From Chromera velia (Eukaryota > Sar > Chromeraceae), in contig JAHBMJ010005289.1 of the NCBI GenBank assembly GCA_018398765.1, positions 1 through 64,000 of the forward strand: a stretch of DNA of 64,000 bases, given 5' to 3'. A program made the translations under genes and the position numbers. The notes beneath the pieces are model-generated. The model did no database searches. It was not told the DNA's origin and worked only from the letters and a program-made list of their open reading frames with translations. Numbering within the stretch: position 1 is the first letter of the stretch; each line of letters opens with the position of its first letter. This document shows positions 47,854-60,894 of this stretch, one piece after another.

Positions 47854-49816
47854 TTACTTGGCGGGGGTGGGGGTGGCAGAGGTGGCGGCGGGGTAGCCGT
47901 AGGTGCCGTAGCCTCCGTAGGCAGCAGTGGGGTATCCGTAGCCGTAGCCGTAGGCGGCAGTGGAGCCGTAGGCGGCGGTGGGAACAGCGTAGGAAGTAGC
48001 CATGGTGGGCATCACCTGGGGCTGCACGGCGACGGGCTGGGCAACAGCAACGGGCTGCTGCATGACGGGGACGGGGACAGGGGTCTCAACGTGCTTGATC
48101 TGGGGGACGGCGACGGGGACCTCCCTCTGGATGGGCACGTGCTTAACCACGGGCTGGTCGACCTGCACGATTCTCTCACGGGGAACCGGGATGTGGCGGG
48201 GGACAACCACCTCGCGGGGCACCTGGCGGACCTGCAGGAGGTACATTTGATACAAAGAGTTGTTCACAGAAAAAATGCGAATGACTTGAAAGAAGACGGT
48301 CGGAAGATCAGACAAAGACCTCGACCACAGAGACAAAGACACACAGTGGAGCACAACACAACAGGCTGACAGACCACAGACGGAGGGGGGGGGNNNNNNN
48401 NNNNNNNNNNNNNNNNNNNNNNNNNNNNNNNNNNNNNNNNNNNNNNNNNNNNNNNNNNNNNNNNNNNNNNNNNNNNNNNNNNNNNNNNNNNNNNNNNNNN
48501 NNNNNNNNNNNNNNNNNNNNNNNNNNNNNNNNNNNNNNNNNNNNNNNNNNNNNNNNNNNNNNNNNNNNNNNNNNNNNNNNNNNNNNNNNNNNNNNNNNNN
48601 NNNNNNNNNNNNNNNNNNNNNNNNNNNNNNNNNNNNNNNNNNNNNGGGGGGGGGGGGGTTGAGAGAGGCAGAGGAGAGGGCACAAGTCGGAGAGACCAAG
48701 GCACCAAGAGTGAAGAGACAGAGTGAAGACACCGACGTACCTGCTGGACGGGGACCTGCACGGCTCTGGGCACCTCTCTGTACTGGACGACCTCCACGGG
48801 GACGTCCTTGTAGACGACCTGCTGCTGAGGGACCTCCACGACCTTCTCGACGGGGACGGGGCGTGCGATCTTCTGAGGAACCTGGACCTCCTTCACGACG
48901 TGCTGGATTTGGACCTGGGGAACCTCAACGACCTTCTCCACAGGCTTCACAACGTACTGAACCTGGGGGACCTCGACCTCCTTGACCTGAGTAACAACCT
49001 TGGGGACGTGGACAGTTCTCTCCTGGGTAACGACCTTGGGCACGTGGACAATCTTCTCCTGAACGTACTTCTTGGGAACGTTCACAATCTTCTCGACATA
49101 CTGCACCTGGGGCACCTCAACAACTGCAGACGGGCAGAGGGGGAAGGGGACACAGAGGTCAACACAAGAGCAGAGCAGGGGGGTGGTGGGGGGGGGAGGG
49201 TAAGTGGAAGGTCAGACACTTGGGTGGGGAGAGACACAGTGCGGTCTCACACAGATCGGAGAAGAAAGGCGGTGTCCTGTGGTTAGTGAGAGGGGAGGTG
49301 GGGTCACACTCAGCTATGAACAGTCCAAAGGGTTGTGGTGAGTTGAAAGGGTGTGGGTTGAGTGCAGCAGTGAGGGAAGTTCCAAGTGTTGCGCAACATC
49401 TGAGCAACACCGAGAAGTGACTCACCCTTCTCCTGGACCACGGGCTTGGGCACGTGGACGGTTCTCTCCTGCAGTCATGAATGAAGAGAGGGAGGTTAGG
49501 AGTAATACAGCAGCCATTGACTCTGAGAAGCTATGTCTCGGGGGGGGGCAACACTTTTTGTCCGACGACTGACCTGAGTAACAATCTTGGGGACGTGCTT
49601 GACCACCTCCTGAGTGACGACCTGGTCAACAGGCACGTCCTTCACGGACTGGACGAGCTGAGGAACCTCCACAATGCGCTCCTGGTAGACAGGGCGGGCA
49701 ACCTCCACAACCTTCTCCTGGATGATGGGCTGGTCGTGCTGGATGTATCCGGACTGCATCATGCCAGAGGCGGCAAGGTTGGCAGAGGAAACCATAGCGT
49801 TGGCGGGGCCGGGCAT
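47854..49816 (-). CDS. Alveolin (inner membrane complex / IMC family protein)
   Basis: Four exons with matching phases: 49816-49574, 49468-49426, 49123-48741 and 48231-47854, encoding 348 residues. Alveolins form the intermediate-filament-like network under the flattened alveolar sacs of alveolates. The central part is built of Val/Pro/Lys/Glu repeats diagnostic of the family, such as VEVPQVQYVEKIVNVPKKYV, EKIVHVPKVVTQERTVHVPK and KPVEKVVEVPQ. The N-terminus (MPGPANAMVSSANLAASG) is short and non-repetitive. The C-terminal 45 residues form a separate Gln/Val/Ala then Tyr/Gly/Ala-rich tail with YGYGYGYP. Start ATG 49816-49814 is the first in the open exon; the TAA stop ends at 47854. Intron 3 (48740-48232) holds the 252-bp run of N. 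Phase is kept across it, so no exon need be missing, though one of a multiple of three bases is possible. Long antisense open frames here are by-products of the repeat. Confidence 0.93.
48394..48645. other. Assembly gap (252 N) flanked by poly(G)
   Basis: Nine G before and thirteen G after. The gap lies in alveolin intron 3; coding phase is preserved across it. Confidence 0.99.
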
Positions 49817-50941
49817 CTTGTTTGTTGGTTGAAGTTTGAAGCGAAAGAACACGAGAAAGGTTTAGGTTGTTGTGTTTCGAGGCACCGAAAGATGTTTTCT
49901 GTCAGAGAAGAAGAGCTTTATGGTTTGTGGAAAAGCCGGGTTTGTTTGGTGGGCAGACGAATCCGATGTGCGTGCGCGCGCATGCACAGTTTTCGAAGGA
50001 CAACACTTGAATTTTATGCGAAAAAAGAGACACACACCACGAAGTTATGCAAAATGTCCGAAAGCTAAGGGCCTCTGCAACTTCACACCGCAGCTGGCGG
50101 ATTTGATGCGCCGCAACTTTATTGCGCTGGGGCCCCTTTGGTGGTTAGGCTGCCCTCTGAGACGTACGTGTCGCGGATTTTGTATTGACGTGGCCCCCAA
50201 TAATTTTCTTTTTTTTTTCGATGCAGAAGTGTCCTGTCTGCCACTTTCTTCGGCCATGGCATGTCCAACTGTTGCTCTGACCTTCTCCTTGGTGCATGTC
50301 CGTGCGAGCAACCTCGATTAAGGGTTCCACTATATATAGAATAGGCCGTTATGCATTTCAAAAAGAGCCCCTCAAACTTCGTTGCGGGGCCTCTCACTGT
50401 TCAGGAGGAGGGCAGCGCAGCAAGGAATATGCAGGTGGAGAGGCCCTGAGAAAAAATAATGTCACATTATTATTAAATTTTCGTCCTGACAATTAATTAT
50501 ATATATATATAAGAGATCGAAATATATATATATATCAATATTATAAGCGAAAGATCCTTCAAAGGTTTCACGTCACACTCGCGATTTCGAGGCACTCAAC
50601 AAAAACGTCTGGTGTGTCTCACACAAACTGCCAGCTTTCTGCCTGCCAGCCTTTTGTTTCAGCACATGGATCACAAAAGAAGCACACAGAGTTCGTAACG
50701 AAGGCCATTCACGTGTCATGCCAGAGAGGTAAAAGAGAGCAACCAGCAATGCAGTGACAGGCAAGTCCACAAGAAGAATGAACAACGCCTAAAGTGCCAT
50801 CCGTACATTGAACCCGTCTACACATCATACGATTGTATCTGTCCGAGTACGTTAAGTTTCCCACACTTGACTTTCAGCACTAAGTTTTCATCAAAATTCC
50901 GTTCCCCAAAGCTTCCAGAAGATACAATACAAGAGGAGGCA
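49817..50941. other. Divergent alveolin / ApiAP2 intergenic region
   Basis: 1.1 kb with an AT-rich centre (about 50455-50545) rich in ATATAT runs. It should hold the promoters of both genes. No specific factor site can be assigned. Confidence 0.6.
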
Positions 50942-53900
50942 ATGGAAAAGGGTGAGAGTTCCAATGCTCAGGAGCCCGGTGCCGAAGGTCAATTTCTTTC
51001 CGCAACATGCCTGCGTGCCGTCTACTTTACCTCACTCTTTGCTCATGTCCCCTGGTCCACTTCATCCAATGCCGTGCCAAGCTCTACTTCCACTTCATAT
51101 GTTTTTACCCCCTATCGTCCCTGCGACTTGCGAAGCTTTCCATTTTCCACCGAGTATTGGTTTCTTGAACGCGTCCCAAGAGAGATGAATTCAGTGCAAT
51201 TCATAGTGAAGTGCTGTTCCGAAGCCCTTTGAGCCAGCACGTATAAACCGCCTGCATTGAATGCCATTCTGGGTACCGACGCGGAGGTTTTGATATTCTT
51301 TTCTCGAACTCTCGAAGTCCTTGCCTTCCAGCTGTCGGTCCTTCTTCTTTCCTTCGATGGACACGCTTTCTTTCCTTTCTGTGCGTGCTACTGCCTTGCA
51401 GAGCTCTTTGGCGCTCCAGAAGAAGAGCCGTCCACAGCACAGCAACAGCCACAGAGACCAGGACGCCCTGTCCGGTCCGCCGCCCAGCGCGCACGGGTGG
51501 CGACGCGAAGGGACGAGGCGTTCGACTACGATTACGGAAATGGAAGTGAGGCCTCGGAAGAGGATGAGGATGCCGTTCCTCTGAGTCGGTCGCGGTTCGG
51601 GGCAGGCGGGGGAAGAGGGCGGAAAGGAGGTGGTGCAGGGAAGGCTCAAAGATCAGCTAGAGGACAACCTTCCGCTTCCGCGTCAGGTTCATCCTCTTCT
51701 GCTTCTGCTTCTGCGTCTGCCTCATTAGCATGGAACCCCTCTGCGACTGGGGGAAAGGTTGAGGACTCTCTCCGTGAGGCTTGGAAGAAAACTGCAGATG
51801 CGTTGAAGGAAAAGGCCCCCGACACGCAGCATATCACATGGGACCGTTTTTCCTCTCGTTGGGCATGTCGCTATAAGATGGGTGGGAAAATGGTCATTCA
51901 AAAGTTTTCAATTTTTCGGTATGGGACGGTCGAGGCAGCATGGGACGCTGCCCGCTCCTTTCTCAGTGATTTAAAGGGAGAAGGTGGGGCGGGAGATGGA
52001 CAAAAGAGAACGACTGCGACAATCATTCAAGACGCCTTGAAGAATGTCCGTCAAACTCAAACCACATCGCCGGGCACCTCACCTGCCCCCTCACAACTGA
52101 AAAGACGTCCACCCCCTGTGAACACACGCATTCCAAAAAAGGCAGCAGCACACAGAGACTCTGAGTCGTTTCTTGAAGAAGAACCCGATCTTGATGACCT
52201 TCCCCTATCCCCGCGTCCCTCTTCTGGCCTCGTCTCACCCCTCACCCCCGCCCCTCCGGGTGCTACCGCAGCTTCATCCCCCTCTCCCGTCTCTCAGCGA
52301 TCGCAGCCCGGGGGCACGAAGAGAGGCCAAAAGAGGATTACCAGATCCCCACCCGTTTCTCCGTCTGCATCATCGCAACAAAATTCCAATTCGGGGGCAG
52401 GTCGGGGAGGTCGCAAGGGGGGGCGCGGAGGGCGATCGTCGGAGAAGATGAAAGGAGGCAAGCGAAACGGAGACTATCGGCAGAGTTCCCCCCCGGGTGA
52501 GAGGGTGGAGAATGGAAACCCAGAAGGACCGCATACTGACGATGAAGCGTTAAGTGTGCGCAAAAGAAAAGGAAACAGAGTGACAGGAAGTTTAGGACTC
52601 CAAACTGATAAGGAGTTAATTCATCTTCTAGCAGAAACAAGAAGAGGGAAAGCAGCTCGTGGAGGTTCCCCCCCTTCACCAGAAGGAGGAGGAGGAGGAG
52701 GAAGAGAGATCCCGGGAAGTGATTCTCGGTCGTCAAGAAAACGCGGTGCACCACCCCTTCCCCCTCCCCCCCCTCCTGCTGCTGCAGCCAGCAGAAGAGA
52801 AAGAGAGTCACGAGTTCTCAGAGCTCCACCCTGTCCTCCTCCCCAACCCCATCACCCAGTCTCACAGCCATTCGTCAGCCCCTCACGGTGGTTTTCTAGA
52901 CGGGACTCTGCCTTCGGCCTCAGCCCTTTACCGGCAGTCGACGGAACGGCAATCCCCCATGCCCTCGTTCCTCTTTCTGTCACCCATGCAACCCCATACT
53001 CTTCCTCGTCCTCGTCTCCTTTTTCCCGCGCAGCTCCACACGGAGGGCCTCGCCACCCGATTCTCCGATGGGCAAGTGATGCGAGAGAGAGAGACGCCCC
53101 CTTCCAGCAGCACTCTGCAAACGAAGCGGACGGAGACTGGGGGGAGGGGGATGATCGGGGCCCCCGGGTAGAGTTTGGCAAGAGAGTGAAGATCGAATTA
53201 AGAGAGGACGAAGAAGCCATGTCACACACACGTCTACACCAACTACCCAACTTGCTCTATGCTCCGCACAACGCGAACAGGGGAGGGGGGGCTGGGAGCT
53301 CTTCTGCAAGCGGTGCGAGTGCGCCGTCAGTGGCTTCTCCCCGGGGGTCGCACTCCGTCTCTCCCCACCGAAAAGAGTCCACCCGCGCATCCTCTTCCGA
53401 TCTTCGTCTGCCCAGGAGTCCACCTGAGAAGACGATGATGGAGGACGGAGAGGAAGAGGACACACAGGGTGCAGCGGGGGTAATGCTGGGAAGACTGGAA
53501 GGATATGAGGAGAACCAACAGAAGCCAGACACAGCTGCCCAGCTCTCTCTGTACCACGATCGGGGGCTGTCCCCTGAGTGTATCCGAGTCTTGGGTGTAA
53601 GCGGAGCCTCCTCTTCCTGCAACACTGCAGGTGATGCAGGGAGCGGCACAGGCCCGCTGATAACCACAGAATCTACAGGTTTGGTAGAGGGAGACGGGAA
53701 GGAGCGGGGGGGGGCGGCTGCCGTCCCTTCACAGGTTATTGAGTCGTCCCCCTTTAGCCGTGCTCTTGCAAGAGCAAATCTTGGTCACAGCGATGCCGAC
53801 ATGGGAGAGGGGGAGGACGTCCGTGCGAACGGTCCGTCTTCCTCTGCCCCTGGGTCTGCAGAGGAAGTTGGGGGGTCTGCAGAGATTGGTGGTGGGAGGA

Positions 53901-54706
53901 GTGGGGGTAGAGGCGGTGTTAGGGTTGGAGAACAGAGAGGGCGGGGGGGTGGAGTTCGCAGTGGTTCCTGTTTCTTTCTCGAATCCCCTCTTCCTGATGA
54001 TCAAGATGATTTGGCTGAGAGGGAAGGCGGGGCATGTGGGGAACCAGCAAGAGACAGAGGAAACGGGAGGCTGATGTCCCCTCCTCCATCCTCTTCTGCT
54101 TCCTGTCTTGGAAATACATCAGTGGAGTTTGGGGGGAGACGGGGGTTGGACAGTGATGAGTCTTCTGAAGTTCCCCTTCCCCCGCCCTGGGCACCCCTTG
54201 CATGGGGAACTTTGCGGTCTAGATCCCCTTCGCCTAGCCGGGCTCCTGGGTCAGGTACCGACTTTGCTTTCAACGGGGGGGGGTTCATGGGTCCCTTCCC
54301 AGCCAGCATGCCCTACAGCAGCAGCTACCCTCCTCAGTCCAGCGGTAACAGATCCTCTTTTCTCTTTGACTACAGAAATTCTGGGGGGGTACACGGTGGC
54401 ATGGGGGGTCTGGGAGGAGATGGGGAAAGGGAAAGCATCGGGGGTGCCTCATCGTTCGGGGGCCGATCTCCCGCACGCCCCGGAGACCCCTCCCGGGGTA
54501 TCCTTGTGCCTCCACCCCATGCACCCCCTGGTCCGCCTGGGGGTTCCCCAGACCTCCTTTCTCCTTCGATGTCCCTTTCTCACAGATTCCGGGGAGGAAT
54601 GGGAGGATTGAGGGGAGATATGAGCAGGCTGTCCGAATCTGATGGGCATGCATTGACACCTGGAGGGCCGACGCAAAGGATCATTTCTCCCCACCAGTTT
54701 CCCTGA
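50942..54706 (+). CDS. ApiAP2-type transcription factor, single AP2 domain
   Basis: Two exons: 50942-50987 (MEKGESSNAQEPGAE, phase 1) and 51402-54706, giving 1,116 residues. The longer open frame upstream of 51402 is intron: the acceptor at 51395-51401 follows a pyrimidine-rich tract, and the donor at 50988 is GTCAAT. Near residues 155-215 (about 51820-51990) is an AP2 domain: HITWDRFSSRWACRY, then GGKMVIQKFSIFRYG, then a helix AAWDAARSFLSDL. The W-x8-W spacing, FSI-x-RYG turn and amphipathic helix are those of apicomplexan AP2 proteins, which bind DNA as sequence-specific regulators. The remaining 900 residues are low-complexity, with Ser, Gly, Pro and Arg runs, GGRGGR repeats near 52395-52440 and acidic patches, and no second domain. 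The alveolin gene lies head to head 1.1 kb upstream. The AP2 call is strong; targets cannot be read from the sequence. Confidence 0.88.
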
Positions 54707-55346
54707 TGCATTCGTTTTTTCTGTTTTCCAAAGAAAGAAAGGAAAAAGAAAAGAAAAAAAAAAAGAAGAGAAAAGCACGACTTTCCATCAGACAGGGGGA
54801 AAGGGAGTTGGAAGGAAGAATGGTCAGGTGAGACCGTTGCTTTCATTTCTCCCTGGCGAAGCAAGGAAGGAATCAGAAAAGACAGGAACAGAGCAGAATG
54901 AGGAAAAAGACAGAACGGATTGCGATGAATGATGGTCTTAAGGGAACCACGGAGCTAAGAGGAAAAGCGACAGAGAGAGAGAGAGAGTAATCAGTCAGTC
55001 GGGTGTTTTGGGGGGCAGTGTGGAAGGAGGGAGGGAAGGAAATTGTACAGAGACAGAGGGAAAGAGAGAGAGGTTGCGCGTAATTGCAATTCATAGGGGG
55101 GAAGGGGTAAAGGGGAAGGGAGAAATAAGATAGAGTAACTGCCATTCGGTGGCTTTGGAGCCGATTGATGCATGTCTGTGTGTGAGTGTGAGTGTGCGTG
55201 TGCGTGCTTTCCTCTCCTCTTCCTTTCTAGTAAACGCAGTGATCTCCGTTCACCCCTCCACTGGTAGTACTCCAACCGCCCGTGAAAAATGGGTGTTACA
55301 AGAAGAAAAGGGAAAGGACAAGAATCGCCATACAAAAAAGACCGAA

Positions 55347-55386
<40 letters not shown>

Positions 55387-57340
55387 CCGCATCCAGTAGA
55401 GACGCGACAAGAGCTCTTTAGCAGAGAAAGGAAAAGAAAGGAGAGGAAAGAAGCAGAAGGGACTGTAGTGGCGCAAATTTCGAAGGCAGCCTTTCACGCA
55501 AAAATGACAGCCGCATGGAAAATGAAAAAGTGAGCGAGTGCGTGAGCATGGGAAACGAATCGATAAGTGCATTGCATATCTTTTGTGGGTGTCTGCATAG
55601 ATCGATAGATTCATGCACGGCTCGATGGATGGATGGATGGATGGATGGATGGATGGATGGATGGACGGACTGACGTTCACTTGCGTTCTTCTCTTTTCTG
55701 TCTCTGTTTTTTCTATTATGTATATGATTCAACTGGACACAGGTTCGATGAAGTGATGCACTTTTTTTGTTCTGTCTCTCATGTGTGCGGTGCTTGCAAT
55801 CTGCCACTTGAGGGAGGTGTGTGCTTGCCTGAAATCTTCTCTGACTGATTTTCTTTTCTTGCATTTTGACGATGCTTCGCTTCTGGACGGACAAGGAAAG
55901 GGGGTGAAAGACGAAGGAGAGCTCCCAAATGAATACTTGCTCACCCTGAAAAACAAAGAAGAGCGGGGCTGCATGATTGTCCACAAAAAAGAAACAAATG
56001 CTGATATCATGTGATTCTGTTTCCAAGTCTCAATCTGACTTCGGTCTCTGCATCTTTCTGTCTACCTCCTGTTTCTCTCAAAGTTTCTGTCTGACTGAAG
56101 TGCATATGTGAAGTCAATCCTCCCTCACATCGATCCCACAACAACGGAGGTCATGATTGACTGCCCGTGTCCACCTTTCCATCTGTCCATGAAAACCCTT
56201 TGCTTTGCGTTGGTTTGATTTTTCTGTGTTTTCTCTTTTCATTATTGTTCCTGATGTCTCTCTCTTTCTGTCTCGTCTTTACGTCTGCATGGAGTCTTCG
56301 ATCTTTCTTTCGACGTCTTCTTCCCTGCTCCCCCCAGGCTGCATGCATGTCTCTCTGCCTGTCTGCTCCCTCCCCCACTTGGTTTTTTTTTTTTTATGCA
56401 TAGGTAGGCCCATTCATTCATTGAACGTGAAACAAGATCACACGATATTTGCCTAATGACATAGCAGAACAAGGGAGGGTGGGAGGGAACGAATGGGCCC
56501 TCCCTTTCCTTTTCTTTTCTTTTTTCGTCTTCGATCGGGTGTTTGTAATTCAAGCGGACAGAACAGTGAATACTCAGAAGGGCAACTGGATCGTTTCGTA
56601 ATTCGCCAAATACAAAGGGAAGGGGGGGTAGGGGCAGGGAAGGAGACCGACCGAATTAGCCTGAAAATGAACGAACGAGCGGGGAGACACAATGCATTCA
56701 GCGAAGGGGAGGGGAAGGCGAGGAAAGGAGGAAAGGGGGGTTGATGGAAGGGAATTAAGTGCTTCGACTCAAAAGGAAGGAACGTACATGCAGACGCTGG
56801 TAGGGAGGGAAGTTTGAACAAAGGGGGGGGGAAGGTGGGCAGGCAGCGTGATTTGATTTGGTGAAATGAGAATCAACTCAATTGAAAAGAGTGACGGCAC
56901 AGAGTGTATACGATCCACCGTCTCAATCAGTGAGCAAGCGCGAACGAACGAAGCAGATGAAAGAATTAACCGACAGCTAGAGTCGAACTTGTTCCGGCAG
57001 ATCAATCCTGCCTGCATTGCCCTTTTTAGATCTCTCAAGTATTGGATTTAACAGGATCGAAAAAAAGAACGATGTTATGTTGGAATAGATGGAGCAAAGA
57101 ACTCATTTGCCTTCACTCAATGTAATTGCATGAGCCGATCACGTTTTTTCTTTCTAAAGTCCTTCCTTCTTTCCCTCCTTTTCCTTTCTTTTCTTCGTTC
57201 GTTTTTGCTCGGGCGGAGAACGAGCGTCGTTTATTTCCGCACCGTGCATTCCTCTTTTCCTTCCCTTCCCGCCTCTTTTTCCCGTCCCCCCTTCCTTTCT
57301 GCCTAACTCCCCCCTTTCCTTCCTCCTCTCTCCTCTGACT

Positions 57341-57376
<36 letters not shown>

Positions 57377-58572
57377 GTAGTTCTTCCTCCACCCGCGTGG
57401 CTGACTGACTGCTTGCTGCATCCTGCACGGGGGGGCAACTGGGGAGGGAAAGGGGAAAGGAGAGACAAAGAACAAAATTAATTCAACCAAGCAGATGCTA
57501 TCCATGCAGACTTGAACGAAACAGAATGCATGAAAGAAAAACAAACACAATTAAAGCAACAACATGTCGATGACAGGGCATTTGTTTTTGTTTCGTCTGT
57601 CCGTTGGAAGATACCAAGAAAGCCGGCCTCCAGAAGGCTGATGCGTCCATCCATGCAACTGTCGACCCAAGTTTAAAAGAAAATAATGCAGAGAGAACTC
57701 CAAACGAGAAACCCAAATCTAACGTAATTACAGTTGTATGACGACTCGTCAGTGAGCTCAATACAAGAACAAAACTGAAATTGACCCACGCACACCATGC
57801 GGTCTTCATTCGCCGCGTTGCGCTCCTTTGCTGACTGACCAGATCGGATCGGGTTCATCCCTCATGGTTGCGCGCTGGTTCTCTTAAAGACATACAGAAA
57901 AGCCTGCAGTACGCTTTCTCGATCGTCATTCGCAATCTTATGCGCTCTTTCTAAAGAGCCGGGCCTTACCAGATAAAAGTGAAACCTGGTACGCATCTAG
58001 GTACGCATCAATCACTAGCTTCCCCTTGTCATTCATTATCTGCCTCTTTTTCTGTTTCGCCCAGCTGCACTGCATTGTATTCATACACATTTGTGCATGC
58101 ATGTGAATGATTGCCAAATTGAGCTTAGATAATTACAAGAATATAAATTTTAGACAATGCCATATGCATCCTAGTATGCATCTGTTTATGCTTTTATTTT
58201 ATTTTTGTTATCGATATTATAGCTATACTCGGATAATACTCCTCTAGATACTCCTTAATTTATTTACCTCTATAATACGGTGATACGTACCATACAGGTA
58301 CGTACAATACACTCAAATACAGACTGCATGCAAAACAACAACTAGTGCAGTCTTAATCTAAGACTATCCTAAAGACTACCAGTATCGTCACAGTGTCGTT
58401 CATGCTCCAGCTAGGGTTGAACTAAGGGTTCTCGTAAGGGTTCTAGCTACTTATAATTTATCTAGTAATTTACTAGATATAATTTATAACTCAATTAAAT
58501 AATGAAGACTAAAATCTCATTTTAGATCTCATTATTAGTAGACCCTACATAATTTAATGAAGACTATATGGT
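54707..58572. other. Intergenic region downstream of the ApiAP2 gene
   Basis: GA- and CT-rich simple sequence to about 57900, including (CT)n at 55346-55384 and 57345-57375 and (GGAT)n. AT-rich from about 58070. A few open frames near 55730-56010 look mildly protein-like but have no confirmed splice context. Confidence 0.6.
55620..55668. repeat. (GGAT)n microsatellite
   Basis: About eleven ATGG units; a similar (CATC)n run is at 24613-24650. Confidence 0.88.
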
Positions 58573-58578
58573 CTATAT

Positions 58579-59418
58579 ATAGTGACCAGATTTGATTTGA
58601 TAGGATTTGATTTGACTTGATTTGGTTTCAGCTTCAAGCTCAAATTTGACTAGATTTGAGGTAGATTTGAGGTTGAAGTCTACAGGTCACTCTCGATAAC
58701 ACTGAAGACGACATGACACAGTCGACACCACCAGCAAATCCTAGAAAGCTTTAAAGATAAGAAAATCACTAAAAACTAGACTAAAAGCTAAATTAAGACT
58801 CTCAAAATTATAATGAGCTATTATTAAAGCTAAGAACTTACATAAGTTAAGAGCTTACAATTACATTACTCCCTCTTTCTGCAAGCCACACTTTCTTCGC
58901 ATAGCCGGCAGTATATACTAATGCGGCCTTCTTGTTGTTATGACCTATGAGATTGTTTGACATCGTTGATTAGTTTGATAAAGGGGGACCCAAGAAGAGC
59001 CTAAGGCAAAGAAAGAAGCGTAAAAACTGCCACAGGACAATAAAGAACCACTTCAAACCCTCAATCAAAACTTGAATGTCTGGAGAATAGACTGCATATA
59101 GATGTAATTTTCACTGAACAGACATTTGGAAAAGCTTTTAGGCGTTCATATTCATGTGAATTAAACCGATGAAAAAAATTTTTTGTGATCATTTTTCTTT
59201 TTGACGCACAAAGAAATGTGAAGACTCATTTGACTCTATGCGAAAAAAGACTGGATGCCGGATTGACCTCGAAGATTTAAGGTTAAAGGGTCAGATTTAA
59301 AGTAGATTTGATAGGATTTGATAGGCCCTATCATGCTAAAGTTTTTCAGGCCTAAGATTTGATTTGAGGTTAAGCCCTACTTTAAATCAAATCAAATCAA
59401 ATCAAATCTGGTCACTAT
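58579..59418. mobile_element. Non-autonomous DNA transposon (MITE-like), 840 bp
   Basis: The ends are inverted repeats: the left end ATAGTGACCAGATTTGATTT is mirrored at the right end around 59399-59418 with about 20 matching positions. Both ends continue into scattered GATTTGATAGG motifs, a sub-terminal repeat pattern usual in such elements. The element is flanked on both sides by the same hexamer CTATAT (58573-58578 and 59419-59424), a candidate target-site duplication, though the flanks are AT-rich so chance is possible. No open frame of note lies inside, so no transposase of its own. The family was not identified. Confidence 0.65.
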
Positions 59419-59424
59419 CTATAT

Positions 59425-59916
59425 ACTAAGTAGTAAATCTCTATAATTCAAATTCTGTTAATTTAGTAATTATGATGATGATGATATCAATTAATTGAAT
59501 TAATACACACATTGCGACTATCAGTTATAGTACAATGAATCTAGCAATGAATGCTACTATGACAACTACTAATTATTATTCAATTTCAAAAACTTAGTCA
59601 AAAACATGAGCGTTTTCGAACAATTTATATCGATTTCAAATTTGATTGAAACATTGTAAAGCGTAGTATCCTCGAAAATAACAATTTTTTCCTGTATAAC
59701 ATTAGAATTAAGTATCTAGCTAGCTCTGGATACATGGATCTAGTAGGCTGAGGATCTAGAGACGGATAACGATGGCGCGTCATAGTCATGCAGCTGGTAG
59801 AACTGCATGTTCAGGCATTGAATGGATGAAAATAAAAAAACACGAATTCATCCCAAGATGCATCAGTCTGCAGGTCTGTAAGTTACTGTAACCAGGACTC
59901 CGAATGACTTCCTGAA
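59425..59916. other. AT-rich spacer after the carrier gene
   Basis: Between the inverted-repeat element and the carrier stop. No coding signal; includes the likely 3' untranslated region of the carrier. Confidence 0.65.
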
Positions 59917-60819
59917 TTACCGAACTGGAGCTCCCCCCTCCTGTCTACAATTCCTTTCCCACAAGCCCTCCAAAGCATCTGCTGCTTTTGTTGCCTGTTC
60001 CCAAAACACGAACGTCAAAAGCGTATGAGGTCCCAAACGAAGGTAGTGGGCCGTCCACCCTTTGAAGAATCCTCTGGGACCCTCAGTCTCCGCAATTTTC
60101 ATCGCACAGTCGAACACTCCGGAGTACCTCGAGTGCCCCCTTTGGTTGTACAGACGGGTTGAGATCACGTCCACAGGATTCATCGCTGTCGTAACTGCGA
60201 GGCCGCTGAGGAAGGACGCGGCCAGGAGGACAAGAAGAGTGTCGTTCAGGTGCTGTGAGGCGAAGTGCTTCGACTGACTGTACGTTGCCAGCTGGGCAGC
60301 TGAACCTACTCCCACCTGCATGGGATCAAATGGAAGTCGTGATAAGTCTCAGCAGTTAAACAGTGTCTCGGAGAGTGTGGAAGAGCGAGCACACGAACTT
60401 TCATGGAATGCGGGGACCCTAGCTGAGCCTGCGTGCACCACGCATTCAGGCTGGCTGGCCAGTCAATGTTTCCGGGTTGATACACAAACCGAAAGAAACA
60501 GAGAAGAAAGAAGGAAAGAAGGAGAAAAGAAGGGAGATGCAAGGAAGGAGAGGGAGAGAGAGAGGGACAGGGAGAGGGACAGGGAGATGGAGAGCGAGAT
60601 AGAGAGGAAGACCAAGAGGGAAGAAAAAGAAAGAAAGAAAGAAAGGAAGGAAGAAAGGAAGCAAGAAAGGAACGGGAGAATGAATGAACGAAATAAACAA
60701 GCAAAAGGAGAGAAGACAAGGGAACTATGAGAAAGAGAGAACAAGACAGAAAGAACAAAACAGAAAGAAAGAAACGAGGGAGGGAAAGAAAAGAAGAGAA
60801 AGAGAGGCGCATGCGCACG

Positions 60820-60894
<75 letters not shown>

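Noticed and set aside
47833-49286. Plus-strand open frames opposite the alveolin (Gly/Val-rich at 47833-48369, Leu/Asp-rich at 48723-49286)
   Set aside because: They are complements of the Val/Pro/Lys repeats on the minus strand. The minus-strand model has phased exons and family motifs.
51257-51401. N-terminal hydrophobic segment upstream of the ApiAP2 exon as a signal peptide or membrane anchor
   Set aside because: It ends in a good acceptor at 51401, and a phase-matched first exon exists at 50942-50987, so this stretch is intron.
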